A DNA stretch of 42,156 nucleotides, taken from the NCBI GenBank assembly GCA_947624835.1, contig CANQLX010000008.1:1-42156 (forward strand). The letters are read 5' to 3'. How positions within the stretch are numbered: position 1 is the stretch's first letter; each line of letters starts with the position of its first letter. Made by a program: the position numbers and the translations under genes. This DNA is from an uncultured Clostridia bacterium (lineage in GTDB: Bacteria; Bacillota; Clostridia; Oscillospirales; Acutalibacteraceae). Below are positions 24,198-32,722 of this stretch, in pieces. Below the pieces are notes generated by a model that saw only the letters and a program-made list of their open reading frames with translations, was not told the origin of the DNA and did no database searches.

Positions 24198-26845
24198 GCT
24201 TCGCATATCCCACGGAAAAGAAAAATGCACTTGAAAATATTTCCTTTTCCGTTTCCGAGGGTGAATTTATAACGGTATGCGGTCTTTCGGGCAGCGGTAA
24301 AAGTACACTCCTACGCTGTCTTAAAACAGCACTCGCACCCTACGGAAAAAAGGATGGAAATATAAAATATAAGGGGAAACCTCTTGATGAAACGGACGAG
24401 CTTATACAGGCAGGGGAAATAGGCTTTGTTATGCAGTCGCCCGACAATCAGGGAATAACGGAAAGTGTATGGAGCGAGCTTGCCTTCGGGCTTGAAAGCA
24501 TGGGGCTGAGCAATTCCGAAATACGCAAAAGAACGGCGGAAACTGCGGCATTTTTCGGAATGAAGGATTGGTACAGTGCAAAGATAAGCGAGCTTTCGGG
24601 AGGACAGAAGCAGATACTTAACCTTGCCTCCGTCATGGCAATGAATCCATCCGTATTGATACTTGACGAGCCTGTTTCACAGCTTGACCCCATAGGTGCG
24701 GAGGAATTTATAAAGCTTACCGAAAAAATCAATAAGGAATTTGGAACGGCAATAATAATGAGTGAGCATAACCTTGAAAGGGTATATGCGGTAAGCAATA
24801 GGATAATAGTTATGTCGGAGGGAAAAATTATATCCGATACGGTGCCAAAGGAAACTGCTGAGGTTTTGTATAAAAATAAAAATGAAATGTTTGCCGCACT
24901 TCCTATCAGCACACAGATATATTCAATAGCAGAGGGAAAAACGAAAAAACCACCTCTTACAATAGGAGAGGGCAGAGTGTGGATGAGAGAATATACAGAG
25001 GAAAAAAGTATAAATGAGATAATACATAAAAAATCCGAAAAGTACAAGGGGAAAGTACCGATAATCGAGCTGAAAAACATATGGTACAGATATGAAAAGG
25101 GACTTCCCGATATACTCAAGGGTCTTTCACTCAGGGCATACAGTGGGGAGATTTTTTCGATACTCGGAGGAAACGGAGCAGGAAAAACAACACTGCTTTC
25201 GGTCATGGCAGGGGTATTGCACCCGTATGAGGGAAAAATATTACTTGACGGAGCTGAGAGAAAAAAGAAAAATAAGGATATTCCTAAAATCGCATTGCTT
25301 CCTCAAAACCCGCAGACACTTTTTGTAAGGGATACCGTAGAGGAGGATTTGCATGAAATTATGGATAATTCCGAGGAAAATAGGGATTTTGTCAACGAGG
25401 CAGTAAGTCTTTGCCGACTTGAGGGGCTAAGACACCGCCACCCATATGACCTTTCGGGAGGAGAGCGTCAAAGGGCGGCACTTGCAAAGCTGTTACTTAC
25501 ACAGCCCGATATACTCCTGCTTGACGAGCCCGTAAAAGGACTTGATGTAAAATCAAAGAATGAAACAGGGGAAATTCTGAGGGCACTGGCGCAAACAGGT
25601 GTATGTATAATAATCGTGAGCCACGACACGGATTTCAGTGCGGAATATTCCGACAGATGTGCGTTATTCTTTGACGGGGAGCTTACAGGCACAGATAACC
25701 CGAAAATATTTTTTTCGGAAAATACATTCTATACCACAGCCGCACGGAGAATGTCGAGGGGCATAATAGATAATGCAGTAACAAAGTCGGATATATTATA
25801 TGCTCTCGGATTGCCGACGGATGAGGACAAGGGAAAAATCAATAAGGATAATATAAGCAGGCTTTACTGTCATAGGCAAAGGAACGGAAAAAAAGAGGAT
25901 AAAAAACATAAAAAAATATCACCGCTTGCTGTTTCGCAGCTTTGTGCAGTAATATTATTCTTAATTTCTGTATTTACTGTATTGAATCCTTTCGGGTGGA
26001 GCATAGTATCAGATAATTTGATTTTATGCTATGCGGTAGTGCTGATATCCGCACTTTGTATAATTTTATTTGCAGTTCTTATGAATAAAAAAGAGGGCAA
26101 TATAGAAATTCAGCGAATACGACATAAAAACAGGGGCATTATTTTACCATTAATTGTAATGCTTATAGCCGTACCGCTTACAATTTTTATTGGTATGTAT
26201 TTTTTCAATGATTCTAAATATCTTTTTATTTCTCTTTTAATAATACTTGAATGTATAGCCATGTTTTTCGGAGTCTTTGAAAACAGGCATATAAAAACAA
26301 GGGAACAGGTACTTTTAGCCGTTATGTGTGCTTTGGCTGTAATGTCAAGAACGGTATTCTATATGCTTCCGCAGTTCAAGCCAATGATGGCAATAGTCAT
26401 AATAACGGGAACTGCCCTCGGAGCGGAATCGGGATTTCTTGTTGGTGCGGTATCAGTATTTATTTCCGATATCATCTTCGGACAGGGACCGTGGACGCCA
26501 TGGCAGATGTTCTCAATGGGTGCGGCTGGCTTTCTTGCAGGCATTTTATTTGGCAGGAATATCATACCACGAAACAGACTTTCACTTTCGGTATATGGCT
26601 TTCTTGCGGCAATTCTTATATACGGAGGAATTATGAATCCTGCGTCAATGCTTATGGCACATATGGAGCCGACAGCGGAAAACTTGGCGACATTCTATCT
26701 CAGCGGCTTACCGTTTGACACGGTACACGCAATTTCCGTTTCATTATTTTTATACATAGCGGCAAAGCCGTTTCTTAAAAAGCTTGAAAGGGTTAAGCTT
26801 AAATACGGACTGACAGTACCTCGAAACTGTCAGGTCTTAAAATAA
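24170..26845 (+). CDS. Fused ECF transporter: two ATPases and S-component in one protein
   Basis: An 891-residue protein. Domain one (1-270) has GLSGSGKST (38-46), LSGGQKQ (142-148) and LILDEP (163-168). Domain two (about 297-530) has GGNGAGKTT (333-341), LSGGERQ (428-434), LLLDEP (449-454) and SHD (484-486). From about 585 the protein is a membrane domain with about eight or more hydrophobic segments and an S-component-like run (residues 780-820: FMVGAV-type GFLVGAVSVFISD, then GPWTPWQMFSMG). Normally EcfA, EcfA' and EcfS are separate proteins. ATG 24170 has GGAGG upstream; the frame's longer start (24128) lies in ecfT. Cobalamin as substrate is inferred from the riboswitch. Confidence 0.85.
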   Translation: MEIYSVENLSFAYPTEKKNALENISFSVSEGEFITVCGLSGSGKSTLLRCLKTALAPYGKKDGNIKYKGKPLDETDELIQAGEIGFVMQSPDNQGITESVWSELAFGLESMGLSNSEIRKRTAETAAFFGMKDWYSAKISELSGGQKQILNLASVMAMNPSVLILDEPVSQLDPIGAEEFIKLTEKINKEFGTAIIMSEHNLERVYAVSNRIIVMSEGKIISDTVPKETAEVLYKNKNEMFAALPISTQIYSIAEGKTKKPPLTIGEGRVWMREYTEEKSINEIIHKKSEKYKGKVPIIELKNIWYRYEKGLPDILKGLSLRAYSGEIFSILGGNGAGKTTLLSVMAGVLHPYEGKILLDGAERKKKNKDIPKIALLPQNPQTLFVRDTVEEDLHEIMDNSEENRDFVNEAVSLCRLEGLRHRHPYDLSGGERQRAALAKLLLTQPDILLLDEPVKGLDVKSKNETGEILRALAQTGVCIIIVSHDTDFSAEYSDRCALFFDGELTGTDNPKIFFSENTFYTTAARRMSRGIIDNAVTKSDILYALGLPTDEDKGKINKDNISRLYCHRQRNGKKEDKKHKKISPLAVSQLCAVILFLISVFTVLNPFGWSIVSDNLILCYAVVLISALCIILFAVLMNKKEGNIEIQRIRHKNRGIILPLIVMLIAVPLTIFIGMYFFNDSKYLFISLLIILECIAMFFGVFENRHIKTREQVLLAVMCALAVMSRTVFYMLPQFKPMMAIVIITGTALGAESGFLVGAVSVFISDIIFGQGPWTPWQMFSMGAAGFLAGILFGRNIIPRNRLSLSVYGFLAAILIYGGIMNPASMLMAHMEPTAENLATFYLSGLPFDTVHAISVSLFLYIAAKPFLKKLERVKLKYGLTVPRNCQVLK

Positions 26846-26849
26846 AATC

Positions 26850-26893
26850 AGGTATCAGAGAGATTTTTAATAAAATTTTCCCTGATACCTTTT
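26850..26893 (+). terminator. Terminator of the B12/ECF operon
   Basis: The stem AGGTATCAG (26850-26858) pairs with CTGATACCT (26882-26890), with a 23-base loop and four T from 26890. It lies 4 bp after the last gene. A smaller stem (CTGACAGT/ACTGTCAG) overlaps the end of the coding region just before. Confidence 0.7.
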
Positions 26894-27050
26894 CTATTGT
26901 CTGCCATTGATGTTCCCGGTAAGAATACGTTCAACCGTTTTATAATTTTTACCGCTTACAGCAATCTTATTTACATTCTCCCCCTTTTGAGATTATTATA
27001 ATTATTAAAAAAATCCAAATTTATATTAACCAATATTGTTACTTACCCTC
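26894..27050. other. Intergenic stretch with no supported gene
   Basis: About 155 bp of AT-rich DNA between the B12 operon terminator and the promoter of the recombinase gene. The only coding hint is a 23-codon frame on the minus strand (26965-26894) without an ATG, GTG or TTG; I do not count it as a gene. Confidence 0.4.
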
Positions 27051-27079
27051 TTGAAAGAAACGTCATTAAATGATAAAAT
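27051..27079 (+). promoter_or_regulatory. Promoter of the recombinase gene
   Basis: TTGAAA (27051-27056) and TAAAAT (27074-27079) are 17 bp apart, with TGA before the -10, an extended -10 type. The predicted start is about 10 bp before the coding region. Confidence 0.6.
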
Positions 27080-27097
27080 AACCTTGGGGTGAGAAAA

Positions 27098-28072
27098 ATG
27101 CGGAAGGAGTATCTTGAGGAGGCTCCCGATATTGTAAGGGAGTTTCTGCTCTATGTACAGAATATACAGGGTAAGGGAGAAAAAACGGTTGATGAGTATT
27201 ACAGGGATCTTCGTACGTTTTTCAGATATATGCTGTATCTGAAAAAGCGGCTTCCGAAGGACTGTGAAATTGAAAAGGCGGATATCTCCGACATAGATCT
27301 TGATTTTGTAAAATCCGTAAGCTTCAACGATGTACTCATGTTTTTCGATTACTGTATGCGTGACAGAAAAAATGAAGCTGCCGCCCGTGCAAGAAAGGTA
27401 ACCGCACTGAGAAGATATTTCAAATATCTCAAGGAGAAACAGCATAAAATAGATAATGATCCCACAGAGGGCTTGGATTTTCCCAAAAAACCGAAGCAGC
27501 AGCCGAAATATCTGACGCTTGAACAAAGCATAGAGCTTGTCAGGGCTGTGGACGGCGAATTTGAGATAAGGGATAGATGTATATTATTAATCCTGCTCAA
27601 CTGCGGACTGAGAGTGTCCGAGGTGGCGGGTATAAATACAGGCGATATAAGGGGCGATAAGCTTACGGTTACCGGAAAGGGAAATAAACAAAGAACCGTT
27701 TATCTTAACGATGCCTGCATAGCGGCAATAGAGGCATATATGAATGTACGTCCCATTGAGGGTGTAACCGATAAGAGGGCTTTTTTCGTAAGCCGCCAAA
27801 ACAACCGCATGAGCACAAGGGCAATTCAGAAAATGGTATATAAGTATCTTGAGAAAATAGGACTCGGCGGTCAGGGCTATTCCGTACATAAGCTAAGACA
27901 TACGGCAGCAACTCTTATGTATCAGCACGGCGACGTTGATATAAGAGTGCTTAAGGATATCCTCGGCCACGAAAACCTCGGAACAACCGAAATATATACC
28001 CACCTTTCCGATGAGCAGGTAAAGGCGGCAATAGATTCAAACCCCCTTGCAAAAATCTTTAAAAAGCAATAA
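27098..28072 (+). CDS. Tyrosine recombinase, XerC/XerD type
   Basis: A 324-residue site-specific recombinase with an N-terminal SAM-like core-binding domain (about 10-112) and a C-terminal catalytic domain. All catalytic residues are visible: R172 (GLRVSE), K194 (TGKGNK), H264 and R267 (HKLRH), H291 (LGHENL) and the nucleophile Y300 (IYTHL). This is the pattern of Xer enzymes that resolve chromosome dimers at dif. No integrase-associated genes, attachment sites or phage genes lie beside it, so a housekeeping role is more likely than mobility. ATG 27098 follows GGGGTGAG by 4 bp; GTG 27089 is an alternative. Confidence 0.85.
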   Translation: MRKEYLEEAPDIVREFLLYVQNIQGKGEKTVDEYYRDLRTFFRYMLYLKKRLPKDCEIEKADISDIDLDFVKSVSFNDVLMFFDYCMRDRKNEAAARARKVTALRRYFKYLKEKQHKIDNDPTEGLDFPKKPKQQPKYLTLEQSIELVRAVDGEFEIRDRCILLILLNCGLRVSEVAGINTGDIRGDKLTVTGKGNKQRTVYLNDACIAAIEAYMNVRPIEGVTDKRAFFVSRQNNRMSTRAIQKMVYKYLEKIGLGGQGYSVHKLRHTAATLMYQHGDVDIRVLKDILGHENLGTTEIYTHLSDEQVKAAIDSNPLAKIFKKQ

Positions 28073-28105
28073 GACCGAAAGACAAATAAAACGGAGGAAT
28101 TTATT

Positions 28106-28462
28106 ATGGTATTTTTGGAATATCCTAAATGCACAACCTGCAAAAAGGCAAAAAAATGGCTTGATGAGCATAATGTTAAATATGACAGCCGCCATATAAA
28201 AGATGAAAACCCGACATTTGAAGAATTATCCGAATGGACTGAAGGCAGCGGGATACCGATAAGGAAATTATTTAATACAAGCGGCATACTCTACCGTGAA
28301 ATGCAGCTTAAAGATAAACTGCCGACAATGACGGATGAGGAAATGCTTAAGCTTCTTTCGACAGACGGAATGCTTGTAAAAAGACCGCTTATAATAGACG
28401 GAAAAATTATTCTTGTCGGCTTCAAAGAAAATGAATGGGAAGATAAGCTGCTGAATAAATAA
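28106..28462 (+). CDS. ArsC/Spx/MgsR-family thiol protein
   Basis: A 118-residue thioredoxin-fold protein of the arsenate reductase family. It has C9 and C12 in PKCTTCKKA, the Spx-like CXXC redox switch, then LFNTSG near 57 and KRPLIIDGK near 96, typical of the family. True arsenate reductases use a single Cys with Arg residues; Spx and MgsR bind RNA polymerase. The sequence alone does not separate these uses, and the usual Spx partner-binding residues cannot be confirmed by eye. GGAGG precedes the ATG. It lies between the recombinase gene and the YgiQ gene, both in the same direction. Confidence 0.85.
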   Translation: MVFLEYPKCTTCKKAKKWLDEHNVKYDSRHIKDENPTFEELSEWTEGSGIPIRKLFNTSGILYREMQLKDKLPTMTDEEMLKLLSTDGMLVKRPLIIDGKIILVGFKENEWEDKLLNK

Positions 28463-28476
28463 TACGGAGAAAGAAT

Positions 28477-30435
28477 ATGAAGGATTTTTTACCTATATGC
28501 CGTGAGGATATGGAAAAGCGTGGATGGGGAGAGGTTGATTTTGTATATGTGATAGGAGATGCATATGTGGATCATCCGTCCTTCGGACCGGCAATAATAA
28601 GCCGTATCCTTGAAAGTGAGGGCTACAGGGTAGGAATAATAGCACAGCCGGATTGGAAGGACGGAAACAGCATAAATGTTTTCGGCGAGCCAAGACTCGG
28701 CTTCCTTGTCAGTGCGGGAAATATGGATTCAATGGTAAATCATTATTCCGTATCGAAAAAACGGCGGTCAAGGGATTCGTTTACCCCGGGCGGAGCTATG
28801 GGGAAAAGACCTGACCGTGCAACCGTTGTCTACGGTAACCTTATCCGCAGAACCTATAAGGATAAACCGATAATAATAGGCGGAATAGAGGCAAGTCTGA
28901 GGCGGCTCGCACATTACGATTACTGGGACGATTGTATGAAGCGTTCTGTGCTGCTTGATTCGCAGGCGGATATACTTTCATACGGTATGGGAGAAAAGTC
29001 AATAGTGGAAATAGCAGATTCGCTCAACAGCGGTATTCCCGTTGACGAAATTACATTTGTAAGAGGAACTGTTTTTAAAACAAAGTACCTCGATAATCTG
29101 TATGATTATATAACACTGCCGAGTTATGATGAGCTTTGTGAGGATAAGCTGAATTATGCAAAAAGCTTCGGCATACAATACAGAAATACGGATGCATTTT
29201 CGGGAAAATGCCTTGTTGAACCGTATAATGATAATCTGTTTGCCGTACAGAATCCAATGTCATATCCGCTTACGACTGAGGAAATGGACAGGGTATATGC
29301 ACTTCCGTATATGCGGAATTATCACCCCTCATATGAGTCCCTCGGCGGTGTTGATGCGATAAAGGAGGTAAAATTCAGCCTTATAAGCAACAGAGGATGC
29401 TTCGGAGGCTGTAATTTCTGTGCCCTTACCTTTCATCAGGGAAGAATAATTCAAGCGAGAAGTCATGAATCTATAATAAAGGAAGCGGAAATAATAATCG
29501 GGGATCCTGACTTTAAGGGATATATTCATGATGTCGGAGGTCCGACAGCAAATTTCAGAAAACCATCATGTAAAAAACAACTTACAAAAGGAGTTTGTCC
29601 CGACCGTCAATGTCTCTTCCCGAATCCATGCCCTAATCTGCAAGCGGATCACTCCGATTATCTTGAACTTTTGCGAAAGCTTAGAGCATTGCCGGGGGTT
29701 AAAAAGGTATTTATCCGTTCGGGAATACGGTTCGATTATATAATGGCAGATCCGGACGAAACCTTTTTCAGAGAGATGTGTGAACATCATATAAGCGGAC
29801 AACTCAAAGTAGCACCTGAGCATATTTCAGATACCGTGCTGAAAACCCTCGGAAAACCGAAAAACAGTGTATACAGGGCATTTTGTAAAAAATATGCAGC
29901 TATAAACAAAAAGCTCGGAAAACCGCAGTATCTTGTACCTTATCTTATGTCCTCACATCCGGGATCAACACTGAAGGAGGCAATAGAGCTTGCGGAATAT
30001 CTCAGGGATAATAACCTAAGTCCCGAACAGGTGCAGGACTTTTATCCCACGCCTTCAACGGTTTCTACCTGTATGTATTATACGGGAGTTGACCCACGCA
30101 CAATGAAGCCTGTATATGTTGAAAAAAATCCCCATGGGAAGGCTATGCAAAGGGCACTTATACAGTATAAAAATCCTAAAAATTATGAGCTTGTGCATGA
30201 GGCACTTACCAAGGCACACAGAACGGATCTTATAGGCTTTGATAAAAAATGTCTTATACGTCCAAGAAATACCAAGGATATACAAAGGAAAAATCAGGGC
30301 AGAAATACAGCTAATCAAACAAAACAGTCCGCTGCCGAAAAGAGATACGGAATTTCATTTGAAAAATATGACAGCATACAAAGAGCAGAGGCTCTCCGTA
30401 GTAAAAAGGATCGGAAAAAATGGCACAGAAACTGA
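28477..30435 (+). CDS. YgiQ-family radical SAM protein
   Basis: A 652-residue protein with the YgiQ layout: an N-terminal B12-binding-like or accessory domain with a [15 protein letters not shown] loop (about 101-115), the radical-SAM cluster motif C308-x3-C312-x2-C315 (GCFGGCNFC), and a C-terminal extension with lysine-rich tail. Members bind a 4Fe-4S cluster and S-adenosylmethionine; the reaction of YgiQ is not known. Its length is close to the family's usual 650-700. It starts 14 bp after the ArsC/Spx gene, with CGGAGAAAG as ribosome site, so the two are probably co-transcribed. Confidence 0.9.
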   Translation: MKDFLPICREDMEKRGWGEVDFVYVIGDAYVDHPSFGPAIISRILESEGYRVGIIAQPDWKDGNSINVFGEPRLGFLVSAGNMDSMVNHYSVSKKRRSRDSFTPGGAMGKRPDRATVVYGNLIRRTYKDKPIIIGGIEASLRRLAHYDYWDDCMKRSVLLDSQADILSYGMGEKSIVEIADSLNSGIPVDEITFVRGTVFKTKYLDNLYDYITLPSYDELCEDKLNYAKSFGIQYRNTDAFSGKCLVEPYNDNLFAVQNPMSYPLTTEEMDRVYALPYMRNYHPSYESLGGVDAIKEVKFSLISNRGCFGGCNFCALTFHQGRIIQARSHESIIKEAEIIIGDPDFKGYIHDVGGPTANFRKPSCKKQLTKGVCPDRQCLFPNPCPNLQADHSDYLELLRKLRALPGVKKVFIRSGIRFDYIMADPDETFFREMCEHHISGQLKVAPEHISDTVLKTLGKPKNSVYRAFCKKYAAINKKLGKPQYLVPYLMSSHPGSTLKEAIELAEYLRDNNLSPEQVQDFYPTPSTVSTCMYYTGVDPRTMKPVYVEKNPHGKAMQRALIQYKNPKNYELVHEALTKAHRTDLIGFDKKCLIRPRNTKDIQRKNQGRNTANQTKQSAAEKRYGISFEKYDSIQRAEALRSKKDRKKWHRN

Positions 30436-30501
30436 TTTTGTATAATTCATTTCTTAATTATTATCAATTTGTAAATTCGATAAATTGTATGCCGAATTTT
30501 A

Positions 30502-30530
30502 TTGATTTTTGTCGAAGAATATGATAGTAT
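30502..30530 (+). promoter_or_regulatory. Possible promoter of the NfeD-stomatin pair
   Basis: TTGATT (30502-30507) and TAGTAT (30525-30530) are 17 bp apart, with TGA before the -10. The -10 box matches four of six positions. Confidence 0.4.
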
Positions 30531-30574
30531 ATTGTCAGTGTGGTATATCGTCCTATGTATGGAGGTGCTTAAAG

Positions 30575-31003
30575 ATGCTTGGAGTTTGGTTATTTGTAAT
30601 AGTGGTTGCCTGTATACTTGAAATAGTGACACAGCTTCAGCTTGTTTCTATATGGGCTGCTTTCGGCGGAGTGGCTTCGCTTGTGTGTGAGGTATGCGGA
30701 ATAGACATGACAACACAGATAATAGTGTTTTTTGCCTTTACCTTTGCAACTCTCATCCTTACAAGACCTCTTGTGCGGAAATTTACGAAGAATCTCCCCG
30801 AATCAAAATTTAATGCCGATATGAATATCGGCAGAATTGGGAAGGTTACGAAGATAGTCGATGAATCCGCAGGCTTATTCAGAGTAAGCGTCGAGGGTCT
30901 GGACTGGTCGGCGGTAACGCAGGACAAAAAGGTGCCTGAGATCGGATCGTCCGTCCGTGTTGAACGGATAGAGGGAGTAAAACTCATAGTGTCGGCTGTT
31001 TGA
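30575..31003 (+). CDS. NfeD-family membrane protein
   Basis: A 142-residue protein with two or three hydrophobic helices in the first 65 residues (VWLFVIVVACILEIV, then a second stretch around 45-62) and a C-terminal OB-fold of about 60 residues (IGRIGKVTKIV to VERIEGVKLIV). This is the short NfeD type, without the protease domain, which usually sits beside a stomatin-like gene and helps organise membrane microdomains. ATG 30575 has GGAGGTG 7 bp upstream; the frame extends further but has no better start. The stomatin gene follows after 40 bp. Confidence 0.88.
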   Translation: MLGVWLFVIVVACILEIVTQLQLVSIWAAFGGVASLVCEVCGIDMTTQIIVFFAFTFATLILTRPLVRKFTKNLPESKFNADMNIGRIGKVTKIVDESAGLFRVSVEGLDWSAVTQDKKVPEIGSSVRVERIEGVKLIVSAV

Positions 31004-31043
31004 GTTGTTTATAAGGTCTTTTTAACCCAAGGAGGTATTTATT

Positions 31044-32084
31044 ATGGAACCCGGTGTAATCGCACTTATTGTAGTAGGAATTATTTTGTTATTGGTAATA
31101 ATCAAAAATATAAGTATTGTTCCGCAGTCGAATGCATATATAATCGAGCGGTTCGGTACGTTCTATAAAATATGGGGAAACGGTATCCACATGAAGATAC
31201 CGGCAATGGACAGAATCGCAAAGAAAATTTCCCTTAAGGAGCAGGTTGTGGATTTCGAGCCGCAGTCGGTTATAACAAGGGATAATGTATCAATGAAGAT
31301 AGATACTGTTGTATATTATCAGGTAACGGACCCGAAGCTTTATACCTACGGTGTTGAAAGTCCGATAATGGCGATAGAAACGCTTTGTGCAACAACGCTG
31401 CGTAATATTATCGGTGAACTTGAGCTTGACCACACTCTTACTTCAAGGGATGATATCAACTCAAGAATACGTCAGATACTTGACGAAGCAACCGACCCGT
31501 GGGGCATAAAGGTTAAGCGTGTCGAGCTTAAGAATATACTTCCGCCGCATGAAATACAGGTTGCAATGGAGAAGCAGATGAAGGCAGAGCGTGAACGCCG
31601 TGCAAGGATACTTGATGCCGAGGGTGAAAAGACCAGTCAGATCCTTGTCGCAGAGGGTCATAAGGAAGCCGCAATTCTCCGTGCAGACGCTATAAAGGAA
31701 ACAAAGATACGTGAGGCACAGGGTGAGGCCGAGGCTATTCTCGCAGTTCAGAAGGCATATGCGGACAGCTTGAGAATGTTAAATGAAGCTGCTCCGACAG
31801 ACAGAGTTATTGCACTGAAAAGTCTTGAAACCTTTGCCAAGGTTGCGGACGGCAGGGCAACAAAGATTATTGTACCGTCGGAAATACAGTCAATGGCAAG
31901 TCTTGCCACATCACTTAAGGAAATTATCGTTGACGGAGATATAGATAAATCCGCAAAGGTGGGAAATACCGATGTATTAAGTGAGGAACAATCGACTGAA
32001 CAGCCTGTCACACCTGAAATGGCAAAAGAGGCATTGAGAGAAAAAGCAAGAGCAGCACTTGAAAAAAATGCCCCGAGAGTTTAA
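31044..32084 (+). CDS. SPFH/stomatin-like membrane protein (QmcA type)
   Basis: A 346-residue protein with an N-terminal membrane helix (about 5-22), then an SPFH/Band-7 domain (VPQSNAYIIERFGTFYKIW through the PHEIQVAME segment), a coiled-coil stretch (KQMKAERERRARILDAEGEK, about 172-240), and a charged C-terminal tail. Bacterial relatives form large membrane assemblies and pair with NfeD proteins. AGGAGG lies 8 bp before the ATG. The pair NfeD-stomatin forms an operon ending at the terminator downstream. Confidence 0.92.
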   Translation: MEPGVIALIVVGIILLLVIIKNISIVPQSNAYIIERFGTFYKIWGNGIHMKIPAMDRIAKKISLKEQVVDFEPQSVITRDNVSMKIDTVVYYQVTDPKLYTYGVESPIMAIETLCATTLRNIIGELELDHTLTSRDDINSRIRQILDEATDPWGIKVKRVELKNILPPHEIQVAMEKQMKAERERRARILDAEGEKTSQILVAEGHKEAAILRADAIKETKIREAQGEAEAILAVQKAYADSLRMLNEAAPTDRVIALKSLETFAKVADGRATKIIVPSEIQSMASLATSLKEIIVDGDIDKSAKVGNTDVLSEEQSTEQPVTPEMAKEALREKARAALEKNAPRV

Positions 32085-32093
32085 AAATAATAA

Positions 32094-32129
32094 AAGCAAG
32101 GTTATATTTCGGTATAGCCTTGCTTTTTT
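32094..32129 (+). terminator. Terminator after the stomatin gene
   Basis: A 13-bp stem with one G-U pair (32094-32106 and 32113-32125), a six-base loop, and a T-run to 32129. Strong Rho-independent terminator shape. Confidence 0.9.
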
Positions 32130-32148
32130 CGTAAATATAAGATAAAAT
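32120..32148 (+). promoter_or_regulatory. Weak candidate promoter of the purine operon
   Basis: TTGCTT (32120-32125) and TAAAAT (32143-32148) are 17 bp apart, with the -35 in the terminator arm. The -35 match is poor. No guanine riboswitch or PurR box (CGAA pairs) was recognised before purE. Confidence 0.3.
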
Positions 32149-32195
32149 ATATAAGGAATATTTTTTCTAAAATTGAAAGAGGAGAGAAGTTAATT

Positions 32196-32711
32196 ATGTC
32201 TGAACAGAAAAAGGTAGCTGTCATAATGGGCAGCGACAGCGATTTCCCGACAGTATCGAGTGCAATCAAAACGCTTGACGCATACGGAGTACCATTTGAG
32301 GTGCATATCATGTCTGCACACCGCACACCTGAGGAGGCTGCCGCATTTTCGTCAAATGCACGTAAAAATGGTTTTGGTGTAATAATTGCAGCGGCAGGAA
32401 AAGCAGCACATCTTGCAGGTGTTCTTGCAGCTCATACAACCCTGCCTGTTATAGGAATACCGATAAAATCATCGACCTTTGACGGACTTGACGCTTTGCT
32501 TGCAACGGTACAGATGCCGAAGGGAATACCCGTGGCAACGGTTGCGGTTGACGGTGCAGACAATGCGGCAATACTTGCTGTTCAGATGCTCGCACTTTCC
32601 GATGAGAAACTTGCTGAGAAACTATCGGCAGAAAAAGTTAATATGAAAAACGGAGTTGCAAAAAAAGACGAAGATATCCAAAAGAAAGTCAGCGAGCTTA
32701 TTAATAAATAA
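32196..32711 (+). CDS. purE: PurE, N5-carboxyaminoimidazole ribonucleotide mutase
   Basis: PurE shifts the carboxyl group of N5-CAIR to give CAIR in purine synthesis. The 171-residue protein has the GSDSD loop near residue 12, SAHRTPE near 41, [10 protein letters not shown] near 67, and the [11 protein letters not shown] stretch. It looks like the common class I enzyme, which needs PurK; neither purK nor purC is in the window, so the class should be treated with care. AGAGGAGAG precedes the ATG. It is first in the operon, 11 bp before purF. Confidence 0.93.
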   Translation: MSEQKKVAVIMGSDSDFPTVSSAIKTLDAYGVPFEVHIMSAHRTPEEAAAFSSNARKNGFGVIIAAAGKAAHLAGVLAAHTTLPVIGIPIKSSTFDGLDALLATVQMPKGIPVATVAVDGADNAAILAVQMLALSDEKLAEKLSAEKVNMKNGVAKKDEDIQKKVSELINK

Positions 32712-32722
32712 GGAGAATTTTT

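Noticed and set aside
24448..25206. Open frame of 252 codons on the minus strand, opposite the fused ECF gene
   Set aside because: It shadows a clear coding region with strong ABC motifs and has no family features of its own.
26894..26965. Short minus-strand frame ending GNINGRQ
   Set aside because: Only 23 codons, with no normal start codon and no recognised family; kept as a note in the intergenic entry.
27098..28072. Integrated phage or mobile element marked by the tyrosine recombinase
   Set aside because: There are no phage, excisionase or relaxase genes and no repeated attachment-like ends nearby; a chromosomal Xer role is simpler.
32130..32195. Guanine riboswitch before purE
   Set aside because: The gap is about 65 bp with no purine-riboswitch core; control must be by another route.
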